Below, one piece after another: positions 16,482 through 25,190 of a DNA stretch of 64,000 bases. A program made the position numbers and the translations under genes. Position 1 is the stretch's first letter. Every line of letters starts with the position of its first letter. Below the pieces are notes generated by a model. It was not told the origin of the DNA. It ran no database searches and saw nothing but the letters and a program-made list of their open reading frames with translations. The stretch is taken from positions 1-64,000 of the forward strand of contig NZ_WXVU01000003.1 of NCBI RefSeq assembly GCF_009900745.1, in the 5' to 3' direction. This DNA is from Chryseobacterium sp. c4a. Its GTDB lineage: Bacteria > Bacteroidota > Bacteroidia > Flavobacteriales > Weeksellaceae.

Positions 16482-16736
16482 ATGGCAAATCATAAATCAG
16501 CACTAAAGAGAATCAGACAGAACGAAACTAGAAGACTTCGTAATAGATATTATCACAAGACTGCTAGAACAGCATTGAAAGCCTTAAGAAATGAGGAAAA
16601 CAAAGCTGCTGCAACAGAGCAACTGCCAAAAGTTATCGCTTTATTGGATAAATTAGCTAAGAAAAATATTATCCACAAAAACAAAGCGGCTAACTTAAAA
16701 AGCAAATTGACAAAGCACGTTAATAAATTAGCGTAA
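16482..16736 (+). CDS. rpsT: 30S ribosomal protein S20
   Basis: The 84-residue product starts [15 protein letters not shown], the conserved S20 N-terminus, and is rich in Lys, Arg and Ala, as expected for this helical 16S-rRNA-binding protein. The length is normal for the family. The start is fixed by homology and by the promoter just upstream, which leaves a leader of only about 12 bases. Three identical tRNA-Glu genes follow on the same strand and may be co-transcribed. Confidence 0.97.
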   Translation: MANHKSALKRIRQNETRRLRNRYYHKTARTALKALRNEENKAAATEQLPKVIALLDKLAKKNIIHKNKAANLKSKLTKHVNKLA

Positions 16737-16746
16737 TAAGTATAGC

Positions 16747-16818
16747 GGCCCGTTCGTCTATCGGTTAGGACCTCAGATTTTCATTCTGGTAAGAGGGGTT
16801 CGATTCCCCTACGGGCTA
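16747..16818 (+). tRNA. tRNA-Glu (UUC), array copy 1
   Basis: A 72-base cloverleaf with acceptor GGCCCGT / ACGGGCT and anticodon loop TTTTCAT, anticodon TTC. It begins 10 bases after the rpsT stop codon. It is identical to the copies at 16900 and 17036. Confidence 0.96.
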
Positions 16819-16899
16819 CTTAATTTTTAAAAGCCACTGAAATTTTACAGTGGTTTTTAAAAAGAAAGTTGCAAAGCTATCACTTAAAATAATCTAACC

Positions 16900-16971
16900 G
16901 GCCCGTTCGTCTATCGGTTAGGACCTCAGATTTTCATTCTGGTAAGAGGGGTTCGATTCCCCTACGGGCTA
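16900..16971 (+). tRNA. tRNA-Glu (UUC), array copy 2
   Basis: Identical over all 72 bases to the copy at 16747. The spacers between copies are unrelated in sequence, so only the tRNA itself is duplicated or homogenised. Confidence 0.96.
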
Positions 16972-17035
16972 CAAACTAAGAGTTGATACTTATAAAAACA
17001 AGACTAACACATTACTCCGGTAATGGAAGATAGAG

Positions 17036-17107
17036 GGCCCGTTCGTCTATCGGTTAGGACCTCAGATTTTCATTCTGGTAAGAGGGGTTCGATTCCCCTA
17101 CGGGCTA
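17036..17107 (+). tRNA. tRNA-Glu (UUC), array copy 3
   Basis: Identical over all 72 bases to the copies at 16747 and 16900. An intrinsic terminator starts 4 bases after its 3' end, closing the unit. Confidence 0.96.
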
Positions 17108-17111
17108 CCAA

Positions 17112-17138
17112 AAAGGACTTTTTCGAAAGTCCTTTTTT
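17112..17138 (+). terminator. intrinsic terminator closing the tRNA-Glu array
   Basis: The perfect 10-bp stem AAAGGACTTT-TTCG-AAAGTCCTTT with a stable TTCG loop is followed by TTT. Confidence 0.92.
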
Positions 17139-17469
17139 CGTTTTTATACATCTCTCCTATCTTTTTGGGGATTCAGTCTACTCCATTATACTATAAAACG
17201 AACATGATTGGGATGAAATGTACACACCAATCTAATCAAAAAGCGAAAAGAAACACCTTCCCGCTTTCATTCGAGACTTCTTAATATCTTTTAGGCTTCG
17301 ATCAGCCTTTGTATTTAACATTCATCATTCTCTCCGTCCTCACTCAAAACCATTTATTTTGCGGAATATTAAATTTTATTAAAAAAATCACCAAAAATGG
17401 AAATATTATTTTTCACATCTTCTTTTATTCCTTAAATTTGAATAAAACTATTCATCCAAAATCAATAAC
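17139..17469. other. gene-free leader region of the T9SS paralogue array
   Basis: No gene is visible. A TAAATTTG -7 box at 17433-17440 lies 30 bases before the first array gene, with no clear -33 partner. Confidence 0.5.
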
Positions 17470-18240
17470 ATGAAATTTAATTTACTTTTGAGAAATGATT
17501 TCTCTTTAAAAGGTGCTCTTGTTGCATTGCTTTTATTCTTCACACAATTTTTATTTGCCCAGAACAGAATCTATGCTCATGCTCAGAGTTCCGGTGTATT
17601 TGGAGTTGCATGCTTAGGCTGCCGGGTAGATAATCCATTAAATGCCGTTGGAGGAAATGAAGATGACTATTCCACCATGGTATTAGGAACAGCATTATTG
17701 GGAGGAATTCAGCAAACATTAATTTTTCCTGATCTAAGAGCTGACACAAGACTTGTAGTAGGTATCGGAACGGATAACATTCCTTTATCTGTACAATTAT
17801 TAAGTGGTGTAACCCTTGAAACCATGAACGGAGGAACATCTAATGAAGACCGAAGAACGATAGACATAAGTCTTTTAAAACTGGGAGCAACTCCTAACAG
17901 AGGTACAATAGAATTTAAACCTGCAAAACCTTATGATGGAATCAGAATTGGACTAACCGGAGGAGTATTAAGTCTTGGCGGCGGATTCAGAATTTATTAC
18001 GCCTATCAGGATCCTTTGATTCAATTATTGGCTCATAGCCAGAATGGACAAGTAACTTTAAGTGGAAATGTAAATGTAGAAGATTCCGAAGTTGCTTTAA
18101 CGAATACTTCAGGAAAAGAGGTCTACCGTTCAAAACTTAGAAGCAATACATTTGAGTCTAACCAACCTGGAGGTGTTTACATCATGACTCTTCAGACTAA
18201 AGAAGGCAAAACTTATTCTAAAAAAATTATAATTAAATAA
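17470..18240 (+). CDS. T9SS cargo protein, array paralogue 1 (CxxC domain)
   Basis: The 256-residue protein has a signal peptide (residues 1-31, ending LFAQ). One beta-rich domain of about 150 residues follows, beginning YAHAQSSGVFGVACLGCRV; its conserved features are C-L-G-C, a D-D-Y-S motif and GGxLSLGGGFRIYYAY. A type A T9SS sorting domain closes it (about 185-256, ending KTYSKKIIIK). It should be exported by Sec, passed through the outer membrane by T9SS and anchored to or released from the surface. I do not recognise the CxxC domain. It has its own promoter box and terminator. Confidence 0.85.
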   Translation: MKFNLLLRNDFSLKGALVALLLFFTQFLFAQNRIYAHAQSSGVFGVACLGCRVDNPLNAVGGNEDDYSTMVLGTALLGGIQQTLIFPDLRADTRLVVGIGTDNIPLSVQLLSGVTLETMNGGTSNEDRRTIDISLLKLGATPNRGTIEFKPAKPYDGIRIGLTGGVLSLGGGFRIYYAYQDPLIQLLAHSQNGQVTLSGNVNVEDSEVALTNTSGKEVYRSKLRSNTFESNQPGGVYIMTLQTKEGKTYSKKIIIK

Positions 18241-18251
18241 ATAAACGATCA

Positions 18252-18289
18252 AAAAAACGGCAGTCTTTTTAAAGGCTGCCGTTTTTTTT
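18252..18289 (+). terminator. intrinsic terminator after array paralogue 1
   Basis: The stem AACGGCAGTCTTT / AAAGGCTGCCGTT (one G-T pair) is followed by eight T. Confidence 0.92.
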
Positions 18290-18442
18290 GCCTACAAAGC
18301 TATTCTATATTAATTTATAAACAATAATTTTAATTAATTTAAACAATTTATCAATACATATTAAAAAATACAAATAAAATAAACAACATAATTATTTTAT
18401 TTATAAATTTACACTAAACTGGAAAACCAAAATTTTTTATAT

Positions 18443-19222
18443 ATGAAAACTAATTTATTATTGAGTTCGCGCGCATTGAAAGCCGTAGTTTTTGCTTCAT
18501 TCCTATTTTTGGCAGGCGGAAAGTCTTTCGCCCAGATCGTAAAATACTATGCTAACGCCCAGGAAAGTAAAGTATATGGTGTCTGTATAGGATGCGGAGT
18601 GGTAAATCCATTGAATGCCATTGGCCCTAACGAAACTGACTATTCTGTATTACAGGTATCTATTGGTTTGTTAGCTCGTACTGAACAAACCTTGATTTTC
18701 CCTAACAGTGCATACACTAACAAATTGGTGATTGGTATTGGGTCTAATGGGACTCCTCTAAGTGCACAAGTATTAGGAGGCGTATCTATTGAGACATTCA
18801 ACGGGGATGTTTCCAACAACGACTACCAAAACCTAAACAATGATATTTTAAAGCTTGGAGCCGGTGATCCAAGCAAAGGTGAAATTGAACTTACCATGAA
18901 CAAGCCTTATGACCGTATTAAGATTAATGTAAATGGTGGATTATTGAGTTTAGGAGGAGAGTTTAGAGTATATTACGGATACCAGTACAAAGATCCTTAT
19001 ATCAGCTTAATGGCTCATGCTGAAAACGGGCAGATCACACTGGATAAAAATTTAGTATTGGACGGTTCAGAGGTAAGTCTTATCAATACTTCCGGAAAAG
19101 AGGTATTCCGTTCCAAACTGAAATCCAATACGTTTGAAACAAGACAGCCGGATGGCCTCTACATCCTCAACCTTCAGACGAAAGAAGGCAAAACATACTC
19201 CCGAAAAATTATGATCAAATAA
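18443..19222 (+). CDS. T9SS cargo protein, array paralogue 2 (CxxC domain)
   Basis: The 259-residue protein has the same plan as its upstream neighbour: signal peptide (residues 1-30, ending KSFAQ), the beta-rich domain with CIGCGV, NETDYS and GGLLSLGGEFRVYYGY, and a T9SS sorting domain ending KTYSRKIMIK. The C-termini of paralogues 1 and 2 share NTSGKEV(Y/F)RSKL(R/K)SNTFE, closer to each other than to paralogues 3 and 4. No enzyme motif is visible; a structural, adhesive or ligand-binding role is only a guess. It has a separate terminator at 19236. Confidence 0.85.
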   Translation: MKTNLLLSSRALKAVVFASFLFLAGGKSFAQIVKYYANAQESKVYGVCIGCGVVNPLNAIGPNETDYSVLQVSIGLLARTEQTLIFPNSAYTNKLVIGIGSNGTPLSAQVLGGVSIETFNGDVSNNDYQNLNNDILKLGAGDPSKGEIELTMNKPYDRIKINVNGGLLSLGGEFRVYYGYQYKDPYISLMAHAENGQITLDKNLVLDGSEVSLINTSGKEVFRSKLKSNTFETRQPDGLYILNLQTKEGKTYSRKIMIK

Positions 19223-19235
19223 ACAAAAGCTTACA

Positions 19236-19261
19236 ACCGGCAGACTTTAAAGTCTGCCGGT
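19236..19261 (+). terminator. intrinsic terminator after array paralogue 2
   Basis: A perfect palindrome ACCGGCAGACTTT / AAAGTCTGCCGGT followed by a short T-rich tail. Confidence 0.82.
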
Positions 19262-19318
19262 CTTATTTCATACCCATCCCTACGGATGAATTCTATTGTC
19301 ATCATTAAATCTCAAAAT

Positions 19319-20896
19319 ATGAAAACAAGTTTATTACCAGATCAATACCCAATAAGGGTATCCTTATCCGTTTTATTTTTTTTTCTGATGAGTATATGGT
19401 ATTCTGCACAGAATAAAAAATACGCCAACATTGAGAACCATCAGATTTCTGGCATTTGTTTAGGATGCAGTGTTGAGAATTCACAGCATGCAACAGGAAA
19501 TAATGAAAATGATTATTCAACCTTAAAAATTGGCATCGGAGTTCTCGGCAAAGTTGAACAGACCTTAATTTTCCCACAAACTGTTACTAAAAAACTGATT
19601 ATTGGTATCGGTTCAGATCATATTCCGCTATCTGTTTCTTTACTCAATGGAATCACTGTGGAAACCATGAACGGAACTATATCCAACAATGATTCCAGAG
19701 CGATAAATGGTAATATTCTTAAAATAGGCACCGAAGCCAGCAAAGCAATGATTGAATTGAGTCCTGCCCAGGGATATGACCGTGTCAAAATAAGTTTGAA
19801 TGGCGGACTCCTTAATCTAAGCGGTGGACTCCGGATCTATTATGCTTATTATGAAGAACAATGCACGATTCCTTTTACGCCTATTCATCATTATTCACTT
19901 AATGGAAATACATTGGATATGCCTGGTGGAAATATTAATCTCATCCGTGTAGGAAGCCATGAGGAAGCATATTCAAATAATATGATCTGTGAGCAGGGGT
20001 TTACTTATTCATCTCCGGATTCCACGTATGTATTCAAAGCAAGTGATTTTTTAAATGTTCCATCTCCAAGAAGTCCGAGAACTGTTTCTTTTTGGGCACG
20101 TATTGAACAGGGAGGATCTGTAAGTCTTACTCTATACGGTGAAAAAATAAAAATAACCTCAGACAGTATTGTCATCAAGCCCGTCAATGAGAATCATAAT
20201 TTTGATAAAAGGATCTTCGGAAGGATGTTTAGAAAAAATCCTGCTACTGCAGGAGCTTTCAATTTCTATGTTATTAATTTCAACAATGATCCTACTCCGC
20301 CTTATACCACAAACAGCAACTTTTACCAACCTAATGACAAAACTTTCCCTCCTTATTACCCGGTAGATCTGAAAATTTCTGTTAATAGTCAATCGTTACC
20401 TGGTTCATTCAATTTCTTTAACAATGGAAATATATTGAGTACTTATCCTACGACTATTTACACCACCCATTGGGCACCTTATTATACCCAAGGAGCAGAT
20501 CTTATAAACAATGAGTTTATCATTTCATTGAAAACCTCACAAATTGACGAATTTTTCATTTTCGACAGAAAGTTTTATCCTGAAGAACTTTTCAAAGCTT
20601 ATTCGTCGAGTCCTACTAACAATTCTGTTACCACAAAAACGGCTTCCATAAACGAAAATAAAATATTTACAATTTCACCTAATCCTACTTCCGGCCAGAT
20701 TACCCTAAACGGAAATATCCCATTGGCTGGTTCTGAGATTTCCATCAGAAACACATCAGGAACGGAAGTCTATCATTCTCTTTTCAGATCCAAAACTTTT
20801 GAGCTACCTGTTTCTATTCCGGGAGGCGTTTATATGCTTACCCTGCAGACTCAGGATAAAAAGATCTATACCCGAAAGATTATCCTGAACCGATAA
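19319..20896 (+). CDS. T9SS cargo protein, array paralogue 3 (CxxC domain plus LamG-like domain)
   Basis: The ATG at 19319 starts MKTSLLPDQ, in line with the paralogues; an upstream in-frame ATG at 19286 is less likely. After the signal peptide (ending WYSAQ) comes the CxxC domain (CLGCSV, NENDYS, GGLLNLSGGLRIYYAY). An insertion of about 240 residues with a LamG/concanavalin-like pattern follows (HHYSLNGNTLD, RTVSFWARIE, IDEFFIFDRKFYPEEL). It ends in a T9SS type A sorting domain (ISPNPTSGQITLNG to the C-terminus). LamG-like domains often bind sugars or proteins, so a surface adhesin or polysaccharide binder is plausible. Confidence 0.85.
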   Translation: MKTSLLPDQYPIRVSLSVLFFFLMSIWYSAQNKKYANIENHQISGICLGCSVENSQHATGNNENDYSTLKIGIGVLGKVEQTLIFPQTVTKKLIIGIGSDHIPLSVSLLNGITVETMNGTISNNDSRAINGNILKIGTEASKAMIELSPAQGYDRVKISLNGGLLNLSGGLRIYYAYYEEQCTIPFTPIHHYSLNGNTLDMPGGNINLIRVGSHEEAYSNNMICEQGFTYSSPDSTYVFKASDFLNVPSPRSPRTVSFWARIEQGGSVSLTLYGEKIKITSDSIVIKPVNENHNFDKRIFGRMFRKNPATAGAFNFYVINFNNDPTPPYTTNSNFYQPNDKTFPPYYPVDLKISVNSQSLPGSFNFFNNGNILSTYPTTIYTTHWAPYYTQGADLINNEFIISLKTSQIDEFFIFDRKFYPEELFKAYSSSPTNNSVTTKTASINENKIFTISPNPTSGQITLNGNIPLAGSEISIRNTSGTEVYHSLFRSKTFELPVSIPGGVYMLTLQTQDKKIYTRKIILNR

Positions 20897-20901
20897 ACTT
20901 G

Positions 20902-20946
20902 GTGAAAAGAGGAGCTCCTCTGCTGGTTCCTCCTCTTTTCACTTTT
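20902..20946 (+). terminator. intrinsic terminator after array paralogue 3
   Basis: The stem GTGAAAAGAGGAG / CTCCTCTTTTCAC (13 bp) encloses a 15-base loop and is followed by TTTT. Confidence 0.8.
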
Positions 20947-20968
20947 CAATAACATCAAATTTTACTAT

Positions 20969-20981
20969 ATGAAAAAAAAAA
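20969..20981 (+). other. ATG followed by an A10 tract: frame-breaking homopolymer at array paralogue 4
   Basis: ATG at 20969 is followed by exactly ten A. Read from this ATG the frame stops after 18 codons. With 8 or 11 A the same ATG would read MKKNSCQCLLPRIALAT or MKKKNSCQCLLPRIALAT and continue straight into the complete signal peptide and the CxxC domain. The tract can therefore act as an on/off slippage switch, or marks a mutation or sequencing error. Confidence 0.75.
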
Positions 20982-21012
20982 TTCCTGTCAGTGTTTACTA
21001 CCGAGAATCGCA

Positions 21013-22452
21013 TTGGCAACCTTAGTATTTCTTACCAAAACATTTTTATATGCCCAACTGGAAAAGACATATATCAGTGGGCAAAGCAAACAGGTTTATG
21101 GAGTTTGTTTACTCTGCTCTGTGGAAAACCCACAAAATATAATAGGGAATAATGAGAATGATTATGCCACCTTAAGAATACCTGCCGGAATTTACGGTAG
21201 AATTGAACAAACCTTTATTTTACCTGCATTGTCCCCAGCCTACAGGAAAGTCACAATAGGAATAGAAACTCCTAATGTATCCATCAAAGAACAAGCGAAA
21301 AGGGAGATTTATATTGAAACATTTAATGGAATCTCTTCAAACAATGATCGCAAAAGGCTAGACAGCAATATGCTTAAACCCGGTTCAGATCCGCAAAAAG
21401 GAACCATTGAGTTCCCTGTTACCCAAATGTTTGACCGAATCAAGCTCACCGTGCATAGCGGACTTATCGGCTTGGGGGAAGAACTTAGAATTTATTATGT
21501 TCAGCAGCTTCCCACTCAATTTACAACATGTGGCAACCCACCTCTGGATCCGTTTTATTATTACACTTTCAATAAAGAAGATAATGATACAGTTTTTGGG
21601 AATCCACAAGATGTCATCAGAAACAAAATATTTCCCGCTCCATCTTCCGCTCCCATCTTTCATAACAATCTAGTCTGCCAAGAAGCACTTAGCACTGGTA
21701 CAATTCCATCTTCTTTTGAAATGTTTATTGACCCTTCCCTTTCACAAGGTTCAAAGACCATCTCCTTCTGGGCAAGAATGGAAAAGCCGGGTGCAGTTTT
21801 CGGTTTTTTTGGTTTTAATCTACAAATTGCAGTAAATTCTTCAAAGGTTATGGCAGAACAAGTTCCTTTGGATGGCCCAATACAGGCTGAACAGATGAAT
21901 ACTCCCGGACAATTAAACCATTTTACCATTGTTTATGATGATACCAAAAGTCTCTGTATCTATAAAAATGGATCACTAGCCACCCCTTCAACCCCTGGTG
22001 AACAGAGATGTATAAATGCAAATCCGGATATAGGAAAGATTGATTTGGTAAGTATGACTCTCAGAGATGCAAAAGTTGATGAACTTATCATCTATAAGAG
22101 GGCGCTAAGTTCTGCTGAAGTCTCGGCATTAGCTTGTTCTTATGGCATCCTACCTGGTTGTGAATCCAATGTGAACAAGAATACCCATTCAGCAATGCAG
22201 ACATTGCCTGCAAAAGAAACTTTCACCGTTTCTCCCAATCCCACTTCCGGGCAAATTTCTCTTGAAGGAAGTATCCCATTGGCTGGTTCTGAGATTTCCA
22301 TCAGAAACACTTCGGGAACGGAAGTCTATCACTCCCCTTTCAGATCCAAAACTTTTGAACTGCCTGTTTCTATTCCGGGAGGCGTTTATATGCTTACCCT
22401 GCAGACTCAGGATAAAAAGATTTATACCCGTAAGATCATCTTAACTCGATAA
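21013..22452 (+). CDS. T9SS cargo protein, array paralogue 4 (CxxC plus LamG-like), N-terminus out of frame
   Basis: The 479-residue frame has the array plan: CxxC domain (CLLCSV, NENDYA, GLIGLGEELRIYYV), LamG-like domain (DPFYYYTFN, KTISFWARME, VDELIIYKRALS) and a T9SS sorting domain from VSPNPTSGQISLEG. The only in-frame start, TTG at 21013, would leave a 15-residue hydrophobic leader ending LYAQ without a positively charged N-region. The natural start is almost certainly the ATG at 20969, out of frame by one A in an A10 run. The last 190 bases are nearly identical to those of paralogue 3. A terminator follows at 22631. Confidence 0.8.
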   Translation: MATLVFLTKTFLYAQLEKTYISGQSKQVYGVCLLCSVENPQNIIGNNENDYATLRIPAGIYGRIEQTFILPALSPAYRKVTIGIETPNVSIKEQAKREIYIETFNGISSNNDRKRLDSNMLKPGSDPQKGTIEFPVTQMFDRIKLTVHSGLIGLGEELRIYYVQQLPTQFTTCGNPPLDPFYYYTFNKEDNDTVFGNPQDVIRNKIFPAPSSAPIFHNNLVCQEALSTGTIPSSFEMFIDPSLSQGSKTISFWARMEKPGAVFGFFGFNLQIAVNSSKVMAEQVPLDGPIQAEQMNTPGQLNHFTIVYDDTKSLCIYKNGSLATPSTPGEQRCINANPDIGKIDLVSMTLRDAKVDELIIYKRALSSAEVSALACSYGILPGCESNVNKNTHSAMQTLPAKETFTVSPNPTSGQISLEGSIPLAGSEISIRNTSGTEVYHSPFRSKTFELPVSIPGGVYMLTLQTQDKKIYTRKIILTR

Positions 22453-22630
22453 TAACAAATATATCTCAGGTCTTTGCGTGAAAGAATATTTGCAAGTTCA
22501 ATCAATCACTACACCTCGTTCAGGATAGCAGAAACCTCTTTTAACGATAAAAGCTTTCTTTTAAATTCTTGTTCCTTCATCAATAAGTTGATTAATGGTC
22601 AACTTATTTCAGGACAGGACAGAAGCATAA

Positions 22631-22666
22631 AATAAGCCGTCTCCAGAATGAGACGGCTTATTTATT
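22631..22666. terminator. bidirectional intrinsic terminator
   Basis: The perfect 13-bp stem AATAAGCCGTCTC / GAGACGGCTTATT lies between convergent units: the T9SS array (plus) and the VGxGT surface-protein genes (minus). Confidence 0.88.
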
Positions 22667-22748
22667 TGATTTTTTGAATCTTATTAATCCAACTTTAACC
22701 GGATATCTTATTTATTTTAGAATATGTGTAAGGTTAGATATGGCCTGA

Positions 22749-23306
22749 TTAATTTATCTTTACCGGAATAGTACATGACGTTCCTCCTCCTGTTAAGGTA
22801 AAGTTTACATTTCCAGATGCAGTAGGGGTTCCCACGACATTCAATATAAAATCAATTTTACCGGAATTCACACTCTGAGCTCCGATAAATCGAACCCCGT
22901 TCACGATATTGGTTTGCAAACTTACGGCCCCCGGTTCACTCACATTAAGAGTGATTCGAATATATCCTGAAGCAGACATATTCACATTTAAGTAAGAATT
23001 ATTAACAACTGTAGTGCAATCCATGGTAAAAACAGCAGGCTTAATAGACTGAAAGTTTCTCCATTGTGTTCCGTCCCAAAAGTTGGCTCTTTTAGTATCT
23101 GTATTCATAATCCACATACTGTTTTCTGATGGCCCTAAATTCATTCCATTTCTGGTAACAGTATTTATTCTTGGAAAAATCATTCCTTTATTGTTTGCCT
23201 TTACTTCTAGTACTGATTTCATATTGGGTGATTCTGTACCAACTCCTACTTGAGCGCCGAACAATGTAAATCCAGCAATTCCTATTAATAACAAAAGCTT
23301 TTTCAT
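22749..23306 (-). CDS. secreted VGxGT-type surface protein, short form
   Basis: The ATG at 23306 gives a 185-residue protein with signal peptide MKKLLLLIGIAGFTLFGAQ. Then comes the sequence VGVGTESPNMKSVLEV, seen at the start of many flavobacterial surface proteins, where it resembles the neck of tail-fibre-like proteins. A WDGTQWRNF motif and an Ig-like beta domain (about 100-185) follow. It has no sorting domain. It starts 13 bases after the frameshifted gene upstream and is probably in the same operon. It resembles the N-terminal half of the proteins at 24592 and 26552 without their C-terminal domain. Function unknown. Confidence 0.8.
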   Translation of the reverse strand: MKKLLLLIGIAGFTLFGAQVGVGTESPNMKSVLEVKANNKGMIFPRINTVTRNGMNLGPSENSMWIMNTDTKRANFWDGTQWRNFQSIKPAVFTMDCTTVVNNSYLNVNMSASGYIRITLNVSEPGAVSLQTNIVNGVRFIGAQSVNSGKIDFILNVVGTPTASGNVNFTLTGGGTSCTIPVKIN

Positions 23307-23319
23307 AAAGTAAATAATT

Positions 23320-24592
23320 TTAGTTAACAGGTCCGGTTTTAATTGCCCATTCAAAAATATTCATATACAATTTTCCAAAAATATTGGCAGCTGTAAGGGT
23401 AGAGTTCCCAGCCCAATCTATATTTCCCAGAATAATGTAATTATCTTTCATAACAATTAAAGCTACTGTACTATTGGCACCACTTCCATAGGCTAATACT
23501 TTCCCCTCTCCCAGCACTGCTGACTGGTTAGCCCCTGAACCCGCTGCAGGGAATGCCTGAGATCTGAGATCTCCAAAACTTCCGTTAAGAGGGATTTCGT
23601 TTTCGGCTGTAAAGACTCCGGACTGATTTCCATAGTAGGGACCTGCGTATCCTAAAATATTAGCAAAAATAGCATGATCACTATCATCAGCATGAAAAAT
23701 AGCTACTCCTTTGTGATTATCAACCCATGCTCTTATAGCTTGTATCTTATCATTAGCTGTGCGCCAGTCATTGGTAGCAGGCCATCCACACCATAAAATA
23801 TCCGCGGAATTAAGTTTGTTGGTAAAGCTTGCTAAACTTTCACTTGCAGTACCTTCCACATAATTGAATCCTGCAATTTTAACGGTTCCACTTGGTGAAA
23901 AATTACCTGCCAATGTTGTTCTTAAAGTAGAGGTAAATGAATTAGAAGTTGGCCCCAATGTGGAGTTCCAGTATTCTGGCAATAAACTCATCACCGTATA
24001 AACTTTAGTAGCACGGTCAATAATTTTAATGGTCACAGAACAGGTATTCGGAGGTGTCTGAGTATCTGTAAAAGTAAACACTGCATTATTGTTAGCGGCT
24101 GTTGGAGTTCCTATAGCTGTTAACTTAATCAACTGAGGGCCGAGAGCGGTAATATTTCCGGCCCCTGAGTAATACACTCCCGAAATGGTATTACTCTGCA
24201 GGCTCCATGTTCCTATAGTTGATGCATTAATTTCCAGTGTGATAATAGACTTTGCGGGCTCGCCAACCACAAGATTAGAAGAAATTGAGGCTGTACTGCA
24301 ATTAATGCTAAAAGTACTTTGCCCTTCTGCATTTCCACATGCATCGTACCATTGGGAGCCATTCCAAATATTATAGCATTTTGTGGTGGTATTAAAAACG
24401 GTAAGCCCAATTTCGGTGGCACCTAGCCCTGAAATATTGCTTATTTCTGTTGTAGACAGCCTTGGCAGCAGGACTCCTTTATCCGTAGAGACAACATCCA
24501 GTATGGATTTTGGGTTAGGTGTACCTGTATTAACTCCTACCTGGGAACTTAAGATACAAAACAGTAAAGATCAATAATAAGGTTTTTTTCAT
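23320..24592 (-). pseudogene. VGxGT-type surface protein with amidotransferase-like domain, frameshifted in the signal peptide
   Basis: The minus-strand ATG at 24592 reads MKKTLLLIFTVLYLK and stops after 20 codons. From about 24555 downward a second frame is open to 23320 and reads SSQVGVNTGTPNPKSILDV, exactly what should follow the signal peptide. One extra base near CTTAAGTT (or an equivalent indel) explains the break. The body has the VGxGT domain, WNGSQWYDACG, an Ig-like domain and a C-terminal domain (AIRAWVDNHKGVAIFHADD) resembling the ThuA/type-1 glutamine-amidotransferase fold without an evident catalytic triad. Without correction only internal GTG starts, such as 24270, remain, and these lack a signal. 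Confidence 0.75.
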
Positions 24593-25190
24593 GTTTTTAT
24601 TATTTTAATATTAGTATATTTTTATTGATAATAAATTTGTTTTATATCTAGGATTCAGAAAGTACACATCCGTCTGTATTTCATTTAAAATCAATATCAT
24701 TTCATCAAAATACGGTGTGATATAAGAAAAAGGAGAAAAATAGAATCTTGAATTAAAATATCCTCACCATTAAATATATAATTTATTTTTAAACTATATT
24801 TTACAAAATTCACAACAATAATTTCATTTAACCCACATCATTGATTATTTTTATTAATAATTTTATAAAAAATGTATTTCATTTTTTATACTCCCAAAAA
24901 TCAACCTATTCCATAGCTACCTCAAAAGCATAATAAGAGTGAAGTATCAATACTACATATATCCTACAAAGTTTTCGAATATTGCTTTTAATAGGACATA
25001 ATACGTGATCAACGTTATTCAACATATGATAATTGGATAGTCAGCAAAGTAGTATTAATAAGGCAGGTTATATAGAACCTGCCTTATCGCACTTGTGTAC
25101 CATTAAAATAGACTTGTGATGTTAAACCAAAACTGTTTTACGATTTTCAGTGCCCAAACAAATATTAAACTAGAAATATACACTCATGAG
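24593..25190. other. gene-free AT-rich spacer with a hairpin
   Basis: About 600 bases without a gene. A stem AAGGCAGGTT / AACCTGCCTT with a 6-base loop at 25060-25085 may end the transcript of the gene at 25191, though its T tail on the minus strand is weak. Confidence 0.5.
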
